Origin: Anaspis maculata
Taxonomy: Eukaryota > Arthropoda > Insecta > Coleoptera > Scraptiidae
Assembly (NCBI GenBank): GCA_949128115.1
Contig: OX421961.1
Coordinates: 80,459,277 to 80,523,276, forward strand
Length of the DNA stretch: 64,000 nucleotides
Reading direction: 5' to 3'
Part shown: positions 22,001 through 32,600 of the stretch, in pieces
Position numbering within the stretch: position 1 is the stretch's first letter
Layout of the letters: every line of letters begins with the position of its first letter
Notes under the pieces: model-generated
Seen by the model: the letters and a program-made list of their open reading frames with translations, nothing else
Told to the model about the DNA's origin: nothing
The model's database searches: none
Position numbers and translations under genes: made by a program

Positions 22001-25000
22001 GCTAAGCGGTCACGCAATATTGTGTATTTGCAGTTGCCACGCATGAAACGAGCACGAGCGGGTTGGATCAGTGGCGTACTATCATGCCAATGTAGTACAG
22101 TATGGGTGAGGAATTTAGCGGCTCCCATGAATGAGTTCATTCAAACTGAAGTTCATTGCTTTGTTACATCCACAACTATTCGTCCAATCTTTTGAATCAT
22201 TTTAATCTTTAGGCTTTTGCCATTTACACGCAAGTTTCCCAATTGGAGAAAATTTCTACGCCACTGTCAATTTCTGCGCTCTAAACGCAGTTTGTCACAC
22301 CCTCCGATCCATACGATTGGATGGGGCGCGATGACGTCACATACGGCGCGTGTACAATGCACTTGAAATGGGAGTGAAATTCTCAAAGTTTACTCTTTTT
22401 TTTTTCTCCCTGAAATATTCAAAATTTTACAAAAATAAAAAATACGTCAATTTTTATTTTCATCCAACTTTCTGCTCAAGCAAAAAAATTTACACTGTAT
22501 AAGCCCATTCAAACAAATCCTGCTGGTGTTTTTTTTTACTAGTAGCTCGAGCGTCTTTGCTGTTGCCCACAACACAAAATGCTTGAAACAAGCCTTACGA
22601 AATTCTAAACGATGATATCACTGGCTTGTCTGTCAGTAGGTATTTACTAATTGGTCAGTACTCAGTACTTTTCACTGATCATTCTTATTTTGCAACGTTG
22701 GTTACGAGTATTTGAAGGTGAGCAAGGGCCCTGAAAGGTCTTTTACGACGCACTGGAAAGCTTTTACGACGCACTGGAAAGCTTTTACGACGCACTGGAA
22801 AGCTTTTACGTCATTTTCTGGACACCTGTATATCCCTTTCACTTTTTTTTATTTTCAGTAGAATGACTTTTTGGAGCAAAAATAAAGTGACGAGCTGGAG
22901 CGAGCGCTGGGAGGATACGACTGATGGCCGCTGATAGTTCCGCTCCAAAACTTTGCAGGTGCCTTCAGCCGTAGCGTAACCCCCCAGCTTGTCACTTTAT
23001 TTTTGCCCCAAAAAGTCATTCTACTGCTGAATTTAAACCGTGAACGGCATTTACTTTGCTGCCATATAGCCCACTGGATGCAATCATACTCATACTATGT
23101 TTAGCCCATAGACTTTTAAACCTAGTGTGATTCTAGTTGGCTAAGAGTCTCGCCACGCTACGCCCTTGGAAAGGAGAAATTCGAGAAATCATAGCTCACT
23201 CGAATCACACTAGGGTTGAACTCGGTAGATATAAAAAAAAATATAGTAGTTTACACCACCTGTTGAACAATCTCAAAAACTGATGATATTTTCAGGCAAT
23301 TGCCTGGTGGCAAATCATCTTGTCACTGAGTTTCCTTGCAAAGGAATTTGGAGTTTTCACCATTGCAAGTTTCCTGGCGCAACCTTTGCTTTTCACCGTC
23401 ACATTTTCACTAAGGAAAACCAAAACTGCCATATGGACTTGTACCGCGCTTGTCCACATTATTTTGTGGTATTTAGATTTATCAGTAGGATCAGAAAAGC
23501 TGGCATATTATGTAGAACATCTTTCTGCCAGTCACAAATTGCTAATGATGACAGGAATTTTTTGGACCAATTTGAAGTGCACCAGTTACCACTTGGAATA
23601 TTTGAACGATATTAAGATGGAATATAAGTTTGAGAATCTTTTATCATATTGCCTCTACTTACCAACTATGACTAGTGGTCCTTTTGTGCAATATAAGGAT
23701 CACAGTAAATGTATAAAAGACCATGCAGGCTTTTATCGACGAATTCTCAGATTGGTCCTAGATCTTTCGCGATTTTTACTTTGGATGGTGGTTTTGGAAA
23801 TCGTATTGCACTTCGTTTACGTAAACGCCACTGGTTTTCATCCGCAGGTAAGTTTTCCACAAGGAAATTGTTCGAGTTTACAGCGCCTTAAGTTTGGAAC
23901 AATGGATTTTTTCCCTCTTCAAAATATCTAAAAACCCTTGGACAGATCTAATTGATTTTTTTCAAGAAACATTCTCCGATCATTATATTTTTTTCTTTCT
24001 TATTATTCAAGTAGTGATGACAATTTTTTAAATTGAAACCCCCCTAATTTTTTGGTGATGTTTGCAATTCGGATTATAAATTACCTACTGATTTTGGCAA
24101 ATATAATGCGATCACTTCTGCGATAAAAACGGTTCGTTTTGTTAGAAAATTGAAACTCCACCTATTTACGCACATTCGAAAATTAGTATTTACCAAACTA
24201 TCAGCCAAGAAGGTTGATAACTAATTGCAGAATCAGATCGCTGAAATCAGAATTTCAAAATCTATCCAAGTGAACAAAAAAGTAGGCGATGTAATTTAAA
24301 GAAAAAATGTTGACATCACTTTAAGAATGGGGAGGGGTTGGAAAATCAAAATATGACCGGTAAAAGTTTCTTACAAGAAAATCGTATTTGACCTGTTCAA
24401 GAGTTTTTCGATATTAAGGCTGTATTTGCAGCAAGGTAAAAGTATCTTTAATATTTCTCTTTCAAAAATGAAAATAGAAACTCAATTTTCTTCATACTGA
24501 TTCTACTGATTGTGTTAGAAAATTTACTACATAGTGGTTTTTAATTGTGTAAACATTTTTTTTCTTCGTCAAATTTTTTTTAAACAGCCCTATATATTGA
24601 AATAATTTCCACGTCTTTCAAAATCATAAAACAGTTGATAATTTTTTTGTTTGTAAAAAAATTTCCTAGCAGTGTTTCAGAAACTGTTCCAGTAATTTAG
24701 GGCTATTCGCCTTCAAAAAAAAGTGGGGTAATCCAAACGGAAAAAAGGTGAACAAGCATTCAATGGAATCACATCAAAATCTCTATATCTTCATTTTTGA
24801 GGGAGAAATATTGATACCCTGCGAATACACCCTTGAGAGGGTAGGGTAAAAATCCATTGTTCTATATTTAGAGCGCGCAGTGTATAAATAAAACTTGTTT
24901 TAGTGGGTACAAACTTTGAATTCATGGTCCCTCTATGGGTATGGCTATGCAATGGGTCAATTTTTCCACATGAAATATGTAGTCTCTTACGGATTGAGCA

Positions 25001-26554
25001 CTAGCATAGCAAAATTTGAGGGCATACCTGTACCGCCGCCTCCAAAATGCATTGGTCGCATACATTTGTATTCAGATATGTGGAAGTATTTTGATGTTGG
25101 TTTTTACAATTTTTTATTAAGGTAAGATACCGGCAATTTTTTTTTATAGGGGACTTATCTCAAAAAGTTTTAAAAACTATATAAATAAAATCTTATACTT
25201 ATTTATTGTGGTAGGGACCCTATAATCGTCCAACAAATAGGTTATAGGTTCCTCAATACCTTCAAATTTCAAATCAATCAATTCTTGATAAAATGTAGAC
25301 AATATGGCTACCTGTGTAAATGTGGCCACCGAGGTGGTCACGCTGAGTAGTCGGAGATTAAATGACAGTTTTGATCTAAACTTGATGATGAAAGCATGAT
25401 ACTTTGCTTATTCTCTGAAACCTGCGGAACAATCGTGGTCATGGATCCAGCAGGTCCCACGATGTAGACAGGGTGAAAAAAAGTTGAAAAATGGAAAATT
25501 CCTAATTCATAAACCAGAATACAGTAAGTGAAACCACGCCAATTAGCCGATACATTTTACAGGTTTTTAATATCCTGGGTTCCTGGGCCGTTTCTGAAAT
25601 ACATATCTTGGAATTCCTGAAGTTCTCCGAAAAAGTAATGTTTCGGCAGGTTTTTTATACGACCGGGCGTAAAGTGAGTCGTTTTGCCATCATTCGCGGG
25701 CGTTAAGTAGCTTATTTTGACCGCGGGCCAAAATCTGCTACTTTTTCGCCGTAGGTGTTTTGCTTTTGCACAGGACATCTAATGTGGCGGTGCTAGCACC
25801 CTCCGCTAGGGCTGGGGGCATACATGGCTGCACGAACTCTCCCATTTCGGACCTAAAACAGGGTTTATGCCATAGTAAGGTAGAGGTTGGTTTTTTCTTT
25901 TTTTTAGTTTTTTAACTTCACCCCGTATGCATCACGGGACCTACCGGATCCATAGTCGCGATAATTCGGTAGGTTTCAGAGAATAAGTATTTCATGCTTT
26001 TATTACTAAGTGAAAAGTCGGAACCTTAAACCTCCCCGCTAGAGAAGAAGTTAAATCATTAACCGTATTATTTTTTTTTATTAGGCATATCTACATTCCT
26101 TCCATTACGAGCAAAGTCGTTCAAAGTCCGTTATTTTCGAGTTTATTGTGTTTCATTTTTGTTTTCGTATGGCACGGAGTCCAAATGCATATCCTAATTT
26201 GGACGTGTCTCAATTATTTCGGAATAATAGTAGAGAAATGTAGCGCGAAAATTTGGGACCGTTATCGCTCGCCACTAATACGAAATTTGGGAGAAACGTG
26301 GTCCAGAAGATTGTGTTGCTTAGTTGCCAGTCCTCTAATGGCAATGTCGGCCCTTTCGAATTTCTACTTCTTTGCTGGAACGACAATAGCAAACATTTTT
26401 GTGCACAGAATTTTCAACGGTAAGCCTTACGCTTGAGTTTTGCAGCCATTAACAGAGTCATGTTTCAGACACACCGTTGGCAACGGCAGTCTTGGTTGTT
26501 CTTTTATATGGCTGTTGCCAAATTTCAACTGAACTGAGGAAAAAACGAATATAG
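16056..26554 (+). CDS. HHAT: Hedgehog acyltransferase (MBOAT palmitoyltransferase), complete
   Basis: Six exons: 16056-16164, 16223-16401, 23296-23847, 24904-25121, 26085-26419 and 26469-26554, all with GT-AG junctions and matching phases. They encode 492 aa, almost the length of human HHAT (493). HHAT (rasp/skinny hedgehog in flies) palmitoylates the N-terminal cysteine of Hedgehog ligands in the ER membrane. The opening residues form a hydrophobic segment (FYFALWIFSVLYAIF). SDLEWESLLIYFRT resembles the N-terminal D-x-E-W segment of vertebrate HHAT. The protein is rich in predicted membrane helices. MWKYFDVGFYNFLLR carries the conserved MBOAT aspartate (about residue 344) and VFVWHG the catalytic histidine (about residue 383), spaced as in human HHAT (Asp339/His379). 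HHAT is preferred over GUP1/HHATL because of the WHG histidine. Intron 2 (6.9 kb) and introns 4 and 5 hold the MITEs listed separately; the reading frame is intact. Confidence 0.93.
16468..16800. mobile_element. Palindromic MITE in HHAT intron 2 (about 330 bp)
   Basis: TATGGAAAAAATGTGTTGTG on the left is mirrored by CACAACACATTTTTTTCATA on the right. The arms also share CAACGTCTTGGCAGCTAGTT, GTGTCGAGGCGCCATGTAC and CGAAAGTGAAAATTTT in inverse form around a loop near 16640. Confidence 0.75.
17124..17370 (-). repeat. Interspersed AT-rich repeat, inverted copy of about 19640-19860
   Basis: GGTGGATTTATACTCGCA followed by AATAAAAATAACAATAAAAA is the inverse of TTTTTATTGTTATTTTTATT...GCGAGCATAAATCCACC at about 19727-19785. 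The translated K/N-rich frame is a by-product of the A-rich composition. Confidence 0.5.
17372..18491. mobile_element. TIR element with a second element nested inside
   Basis: The outer ends ATAGGGCAATTGCATG and CATGCAATCGCCCTAT are inverse. The outer body is short once the nested element at 17769-18423 is removed (about 465 bp). No coding capacity. Confidence 0.65.
17769..18423. mobile_element. Nested TIR element (about 655 bp)
   Basis: It begins TAGGGTAGTGACC and ends GGTCACTACCCTA, an exact 13-bp terminal inverted repeat. A long T-tract lies just inside the left end. It interrupts the 17372-18491 element and so inserted later. Confidence 0.7.
18492..20384. other. HHAT intron 2, no exon; degenerate repeat fragments
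   Basis: No conserved coding segment is visible. Around 19257-19340 a piece (CGCAGTACATCGATGTAGC, TTGCCTG, GGCGAGAAACTCCCA) resembles the internal hairpin of the 481-1086 element. 19660-19775 is an (ATT/TTTTATT)-rich low-complexity tract paired with 17124-17370. Confidence 0.45.
20385..20785. mobile_element. Palindromic MITE (about 400 bp)
   Basis: GATTTTCATTTTATGA, AAAACAAAAACCTGGAAAAA and AATGAGAATCAATGAGAATT, then AAAACGGTC, on the left are mirrored by GACCGTTTT, AATTCTCATTGATTCTCATT, TTTTTCCAGGTTTTTGTTTT and TCATAAAATGAAAACC on the right. Confidence 0.75.
21174..22028. mobile_element. Short TIR element, copy 2 (about 855 bp), with two extra segments
   Basis: It has the same AATACACAATATTGCG/CGCAATATTGTGTATT ends as copy 1 at 481-1086. 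It differs by an extra block at about 21404-21565, which includes a second inverted copy of its own CTATTCTT...AGTTCCTGGGAG segment. It also carries a retroposed tail at 21863-21967. The copies are otherwise very similar in sequence. Confidence 0.8.
21863..21967 (+). mobile_element. 5'-truncated non-LTR retroposon tail
   Basis: Relative to copy 1 (GGAAGACTTCGAACG), copy 2 has about 105 extra bases between two copies of AAGACTT. The insert ends with AATAAATGTATTTATTC followed by ATTT repeats, as expected of a LINE 3' end or a SINE using it. A polymerase is not included, so the clade is unknown. Confidence 0.6.
22741..22812 (+). repeat. 21-bp tandem repeat, 3.4 copies
   Basis: The unit TTTTACGACGCACTGGAAAGC is repeated three times with a partial fourth. 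The copies are virtually identical, so the array is recent or homogenised. Confidence 0.85.
22850..23035. mobile_element. Palindromic MITE
   Basis: CAGTAGAATGACTTTTTGG, GCAAAAATAAAGTGACGAGC on the left is mirrored by GCTTGTCACTTTATTTTTGC, CCAAAAAGTCATTCTACTG on the right, with an approximately 90-bp loop. Confidence 0.7.
24405..24850. mobile_element. Inverted-repeat element, copy 1 (HHAT intron 3)
   Basis: AAGGCTGTATTTGCAGCAAG and AAAGTATCTTTAATATTTCT on the left are mirrored by AGAAATATTGATACCCTGCG and AATACACCCTTGAG on the right. A second copy lies at about 35165-35620. The arms share TTTGAGGGAG-type motifs, and the centre is AT-rich. Confidence 0.65.
25385..26005. mobile_element. Palindromic element in HHAT intron 4
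   Basis: GCATGATACTTTGCTTATTC, TCTGAAACCT, GGATCC and AGGTCCCACGATG on the left are mirrored by CATCACGGGACCTACCGGATCC, TAGGTTTCAGAGAATAAG and ATTTCATGC on the right. The interior has no conserved coding sequence. It sits about 260 bp after the exon that encodes the catalytic aspartate. Confidence 0.65.
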
Positions 26555-26618
26555 AATGATACAAAACTTTTTTTATTTACACAACAAGAAAATGCATTTT
26601 ACACGTAAATATATATAT
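26555..26618. other. Convergent 3' ends of HHAT and ETAA1
   Basis: Only 64 bp separate the HHAT stop (+) from the ETAA1 stop (-). Both mature 3' UTRs must therefore overlap the opposite gene or be extremely short. The stretch is AT-rich with TTTTTTTATTT and TATATATATTTAAATATG but no clear AATAAA on the plus strand. Confidence 0.7.
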
Positions 26619-29600
26619 TTAAATATGTTTGTTTTGTTTTTGTTTATTCAAATGTAACCTTTTCAAAGCTTCTTGGCGTTTCCGTTCGATAAGGTCTTGG
26701 ATCTTTTTCTCTTCGCGCCTGGCCATGGCTTGTAGCCTTTTTTTCTCAATTTCTTCAGATGAACATTTCATGGAAGCCTGTCTAGCTGACGTATCAATCC
26801 TGCTTGTTGTCAAAGAGGGTGGTCTTGCGGTAATCTGGGCCGAGGCTCCCACTGCTTGGCGCTTGACCAGTGCTTGTAGTCTTTTCTTTTCAATTTCTTC
26901 CAGAGAACATTTAGACTCATTCTCATTTTTTCCGATAACTTCAGATGGCATGGCCGAAGAACTACTGGGAAACTTTTGGTGAAACGTGGAGGAAGTCTGC
27001 TGAAATGCTTCCCTTCCAATCTCGACACGTGAAGCATTTGAAGTATTTTGTTGTCTTGGCGTAGCACCCTGCGCTTTTACATTTGCGACTTCTTGTTTTG
27101 CTAGATCTTGAGACTTCATTTCCGTTTGAGAAAACCGTAATGTTTGCACCGGAACAGTATTTTTGCGCTTGGCTTCAAGCCGGGCTAGAGCTTCTAACTT
27201 TTTCTTTTCGATCTGGTCCAACACATCTTTAGGCAATTCAGTTGCTAAAATAGAAATCCAAACATAGTTGTAAAAATGATCTTGTTTGGCGGTTTTGAAT
27301 TTTGCGGCCAAGGCAGCAAATCAGATGAACAAAAACAAAACACTTCGCAGGTGATTTAAAACAAAAAATGTAAGCAAATATTATTGTGGTGATTTTGCAT
27401 GAAAGCCGTTGAAAAACAATTGTCAATCGTAAAGCCACGGGTTTTGAGAAAAAAATAAATTCAAATACTAGAGCCTTCGTGGAGTTCACTTTTTTTTTAT
27501 TTGATTTTATTGCGTTCATTTGGGCCCCGAAAAAAAAAATTTCGCGTGACGTCACGCATCCTGAGACCAAAGTACGGTTGCGGCCATTATAAAGTGAACA
27601 ACAATGTCAACGAGTTGGCTTGCTGTCATGCGACGTTCAGGCCAGAATCCAAAAAAAATCTGTCAACTGTCGTCCACTTTAAAAAGGCCGCAACGGTACG
27701 TAAACAGATGGCGCCAGGTAAAGCTGTCTTCCCAGATGCGAATATTCGCACAGAAAATGCGAAATTGTATGTCAAAGTCGTCATATTGGCCAATCAGAGC
27801 TCTCGAATTCAAAATTTGACATACAAAATCGCATTTTTTGTCCGAATATTCGCATCCGGGAATCAGCTTTACCTAGCGCAATCTGTTAACGTACCTTGGT
27901 GTCACAATGCGTGACCTCACGCAAAACTTGCTTCATTATTTTTTTCAAGGCCTAAATGAACGCAAAAAAATCAAATAAAAAAGTTGTGAGCTCTACGAAG
28001 GCTCCAGTCTTTGAATTAATTTTTTCTCAAAACCCGTGGAACACCCATTTCTTTAACGTTTCTAGATGACGTTCAGGCCCCTTGAAAAAAAAAAACAACT
28101 GGAGACACGTTTGTGACTTCCACAGCAGGTTCCCGAAAATACAAAAAAGGTGAAAAATGAATGTAATAATAGACCTTTTCAATTTTACCTTGGTTGCGCG
28201 CGCATTCTGTGGTCATTCATTCTGATTGGTAGTTGTAGTAACGCGCGAACCGGTGTAAATTTGGAAAGTACACTATGGCGACTATGGCCCAGTTGCTCAC
28301 TTCGAGCTTTAAACTTGGTTTAAAGTGGGTGAGCAACCCGGCGATACGCGTTAACATGACGCCGATTGAATTCAGCATTCAGCACAAAGTTCAAAATGGT
28401 TGTCTTGACTAACTTGACTTATATGCCGATCACGTTTTAAATTCAGTAGAAATTAAAACGCGGTTGGCCATGTTCCCTAGGGTGTAACGGACGCTGACAG
28501 ACCAAGTTACGTGAAAACGGGCTTTTTGTGGCGAAGTCCAGTGAGGTTATAAAATTTTGACATGAAATGCCAATTCTGGCGTCTCCTTGCATCATATTCC
28601 GCTACAGTGTTGCCTTGGCTGTTATGACTGTTATCTTGTCAGAATGGCAGGTAAGTGACAGAGTGCCGAGCTGTTCTAGGTTTTAGACACTAGGCCTTCA
28701 TTTCTGACCATACATTATAACAGTTTTCTCAACCTAGTATATGATATGATGGTATATTATGATTCACTATTTTATTCAAAAAAACTGTTCACCAGTCGCC
28801 CATTTAAACTGGAGAAAGTCTATCAAAATCAAGACGTCTTGAGCATTCATACAATCTTGCAACAGCGCTGTACTCGATTGACAATACGAATTCAAGGTCA
28901 TCTGGGGGAATCTTGATCCAACATTACAAATTTGAGCATCCCCAAATATTGCAGAATTGCCAACTTGGCGTGCAAAAATTACCGTTCTAGTGCTGAATTT
29001 AAAAGCTGATCGGCATATATATGCAGTGTTCCGTATTGTTGCAATAATTCTAGGTCAGCAAGAACAGTTTAAAAGGTACTTTTTCGGAATATAATAGGTG
29101 AGTGATAAAGCCGAGGATAAAGTTCTATGGAAAAGATGGAGGGAAATGCTGCGCCTAATAGACGATAAAATTCCATTATAGGTAAGTAGGTGTGCACCGT
29201 TGCTAATGGAAAATTGGTAGCCACACTCTAAACTGAGCCCTTAAAAAGTGGAAGGTCTTTGCCCCACGCGTGAGACCAGAAACGGAGGTTGTGCTCGTTT
29301 ATAGCTCAAGCGATAAAAACTAAATGAATGACACTGACACCAGAAATCTGAAATCTGACACATCATTATAGACACTTCGTTTAGGGAGGCAGATTTACCA
29401 ATAAACAGAAATGAAAATCACCTGATCACAGACTGAACCATAGATAGACTGAACAAGTGAATCTGCCCTCACGTGCGTGAGTCTCAATAGCGCATTTTCT
29501 TAGTTCCAGGACTGTCATTGATAGGAATGAAGTCCAGCTTGAAAATTAAATGTTCATACGAGACAAGAGTAAGTTTCACGTTTCATGACAATCGTTCCAC

Positions 29601-32600
29601 TAATGGGAAATGCCAAGACGGCGGCCAAATCATGAAATTCAGCTTGAAAATAAGAATGTTCATACGAGACAAGAGTAAAGTTCCAAGTTCCATGACAATT
29701 CCTCCATTAATAACAGATTTCAATATGGCGACCAAGATGGCGGCGGATTGATGAAATTTACCTTGAAAATAAGAACGTTCATACAAGACAAGAGTAAGTT
29801 CCAAGTTTCATCATAGTCTCTCCACTGATAACAGATTTCAATATGGCGGCCAGGATGGCGGCGGAATCATAAAATTCACCTTGAAAATAAAATTGTTCAT
29901 GCGAGACAAGAGCAGGTTCCAAGTTTCATAACAATCGTTCCACTAATAACAGATTTCAATATGGCAGCCAAGATGGCGGCGGGATCATGTTTAGCTTGAA
30001 AATAAGAATGATCATAAGTGACAAGGGTAAGTTTCAAGTTCCATGCAAATCGTTCCACTAACAAGAAATTTCAATATGGCGGCGAAATCATGAAATTTAG
30101 CTTGAAAATAAGAACGTTCATAGAAGGTAAGGGTAACTTCCAAGTTTCATGAAAATCGTTCCACTAATAAGAAATTTCAATATGGCGGCCAAGATGGCGG
30201 CGCAACCATGAAATCCAATCTGCCCACTGGCCACCCACGAGGATCTAAGCTATCCATTGGCGAAAGTTCCAGGGCTCTAGATTTATTCCCCGAGGAGGAG
30301 TTCATTTTCTTAGAAGTGCACAGGAAATCTTTGTTTTGTGATGATAATAATAATGATAACTATGTATGTATAAAAAAAAATAATGCCCATTGGCCACCCT
30401 TGGGGACATCAGCTATCCATCGGAAGAAGTTCCAAGGCTCTAGCTTGATTCCCTGAAGAGGAATTCAACTTCTTAGAAGTCCACAATAAATATCTGTTTT
30501 TTGATAATAGTAATGATAACTATGTATGGATAAAAAAATATTGCCGATTGGCCACCCTTGGGGACATCAGCTATCTATCAAAAAAAGTTCTAAAGCTCTA
30601 GCTTCATTCCTCGAGGAGGAGTACAACTTCTCAATTTCTATACGGACAGACAGACAGACGGACGGACGGACAGACGGACAAACCGGCCATATAAGCGTCA
30701 TTTTCTTACGAAAATGCGCTAAAAAGTCAATTATGACCTATCCTATCCTGTTGTAAAAGGTGCTTGCCTTTTACCACATAACTCACTGATCTGATCTAAG
30801 TTAGAAAAAGAGAAAATGCGAGAAATCACATGCGCGAAAGTGAGATATCACTAACAACTTAGGTCAGAATATTTAGTTCAGGTTGTAAAAGGAAAGCAAC
30901 TAATATCTTGGATTCCAATAAAAAAATATTGAAGAAGGCTATACAGGGTGGCCCATTGAAAACGGAACAGATTTTCGGGCATTCGCCCTCATTTTTTTGA
31001 AATAAGCCCGGACAGGTGAACTTTGTTTTCAAGGGGGACTTTCAACTGCTTTTTTCGATTCGATGCAAATTTTTCAAGACGATGCTAATTTCAGTGTTTT
31101 TGGAGGGTTACAGCCCCTTCTAGAAGGCTGGCTCGAAGTTGCCAAACCCATGACGGGGCTCATGTCCGTCTAGTAAACATGTTACAGAATACAAACAAAT
31201 GAGGTCAAGTGCCCGAAGATTTGTCTGTTTCGTTTTCGTTGGGCCACCCTGTATAGTGGATTGGAGCCCTCCCAAATTCGACAGGAAGCAACATAACAAA
31301 AGAATCAAATTAATTCTGTAGTTTAAGAGTTTCACCGTTTCCCAGGCTGGCGCTATGAATTTTCAAGTTTTTCTAGGCCGTTACTACCCGAGACGGCCGC
31401 TCACCCGGGCTTTGACCAGGATTACCCGCGTTGGGTGCAGGACTCTACTCATACGTTCTTTCCTGCTCGGGGATCGACTTTTTTCAAAAAATCCCAACTG
31501 AAATGAAAAATCCCAACTCGTGAACGCCGATTTTCAAATGTGACACAGTCTCGGTTTTTCGGCGGAGATTTTTTCAAAATAAAACTTGCAAATTCCGTGA
31601 ATAAAAAAATACAAGGGAGCCCTTTAGTAACTTTGAATGTATTTGAATAACCGAAAGTGTTCAACTTCAAATATTACAATACTTTCAAAGTATTTAAATA
31701 AATTTGAAGTAGTCAAATGCTTTGACAGTATTTAAATACTTGAGATAAATGCTTTTAACTTCATTCACAACTGCAACTTTCAAAATATTATTTATTATTT
31801 AAATATTATTTTGACCAGGAAATAAAAAGTATTTATTATTTAAATACTTTCCAAAAGTATTTTGCCCAGCTCTGCTTCTCATGCTATAGAAAGACTCGAA
31901 ATAACCAGGTGAGTAACAGTCACCAGACAAGTATTGTTGCATGCAAGATCCTCAATTTGGTATGTCATAAGTTCCTTGGCTACAACAATGATGGCCTTGA
32001 AGAGGCCATGGAACTGCTTTAAAATTATATCGCTTCAATTACTCGAGTTTGGATTTCAATGGATTCAATTTGAAATCTGTTTGCATGAGGTTGACATTGA
32101 TTTTCACTATGATGAAATCTGTTTTTGTGAGGACCAATTCAGTTTTCATGGGATCTTTTGTGGACTGTGAAATTCATTTTTGCCAGGATGAAACTCATGA
32201 GGTTGAAATAAAGCTGTAATGGCATAGATCTATCGTGTGATCAAATGAATTCTTATTTTAGGTAGGCTGTGGCCTAGCCAAACGCAGCTCCGCAGCCCTG
32301 AATTTGACCAGGCCACAGCCTACCTAAAATAAGAATTCATTTGATAACACGATAAATCTTACGCCTTTTATCTCTGACTTAGAGAAATTTTGTCTGCAGG
32401 CTCTCAAACTTTTTCTCTCAAGGAATTCTGTTTATTTACTTTGAAATTGTACTCACTTTTGACAGGTTCTTCAAAGCTTTTAGTCCTATTGAATTCCACC
32501 TTAATTTGGGGCTTTGAATACTGCTCATTCGAGCGAGTTCTTTGAAACACCAATGGTTTCTTTGTTTGGTTTTGAGAAGTGTTGAGCATTGAATGTTCAT

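Larger units (their letters stand above)
29467..30735 (+). mobile_element. Helentron-type (HINE/DINE/pearl-like) element 1 with two satellite blocks
   Basis: Order on the plus strand: the start motif CCTCACGTGCGTGAGTCTCA followed by TAGCGCATTTTCT (29467-29501), about six 105-120 bp monomers (29525-30215), three about 165-bp monomers (30216-30640), an ACRG-type microsatellite (GACAGACAGACGGACGGACG, 30643-30683) and a terminal hairpin AGCGTCATTTTC/GAAAATGCGCT (30694-30720). Known HINE, DINE-1 and pearl elements combine subterminal motifs, tandem repeats, a tetranucleotide microsatellite and a 3' hairpin, so the class is inferred from architecture. A second element with the same start motif and tail lies at 47693-52575. 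It lies in ETAA1 intron 2. Confidence 0.65.

Noticed and set aside
27245..27311. Extending the ETAA1 C-terminal exon upstream to the in-frame ATG-like codon at 27311
   Set aside because: A good acceptor (TTTCTATTTTAG) lies at 27245 and its phase fits the GTGAGT donor at 32456, so the upstream residues are intron.
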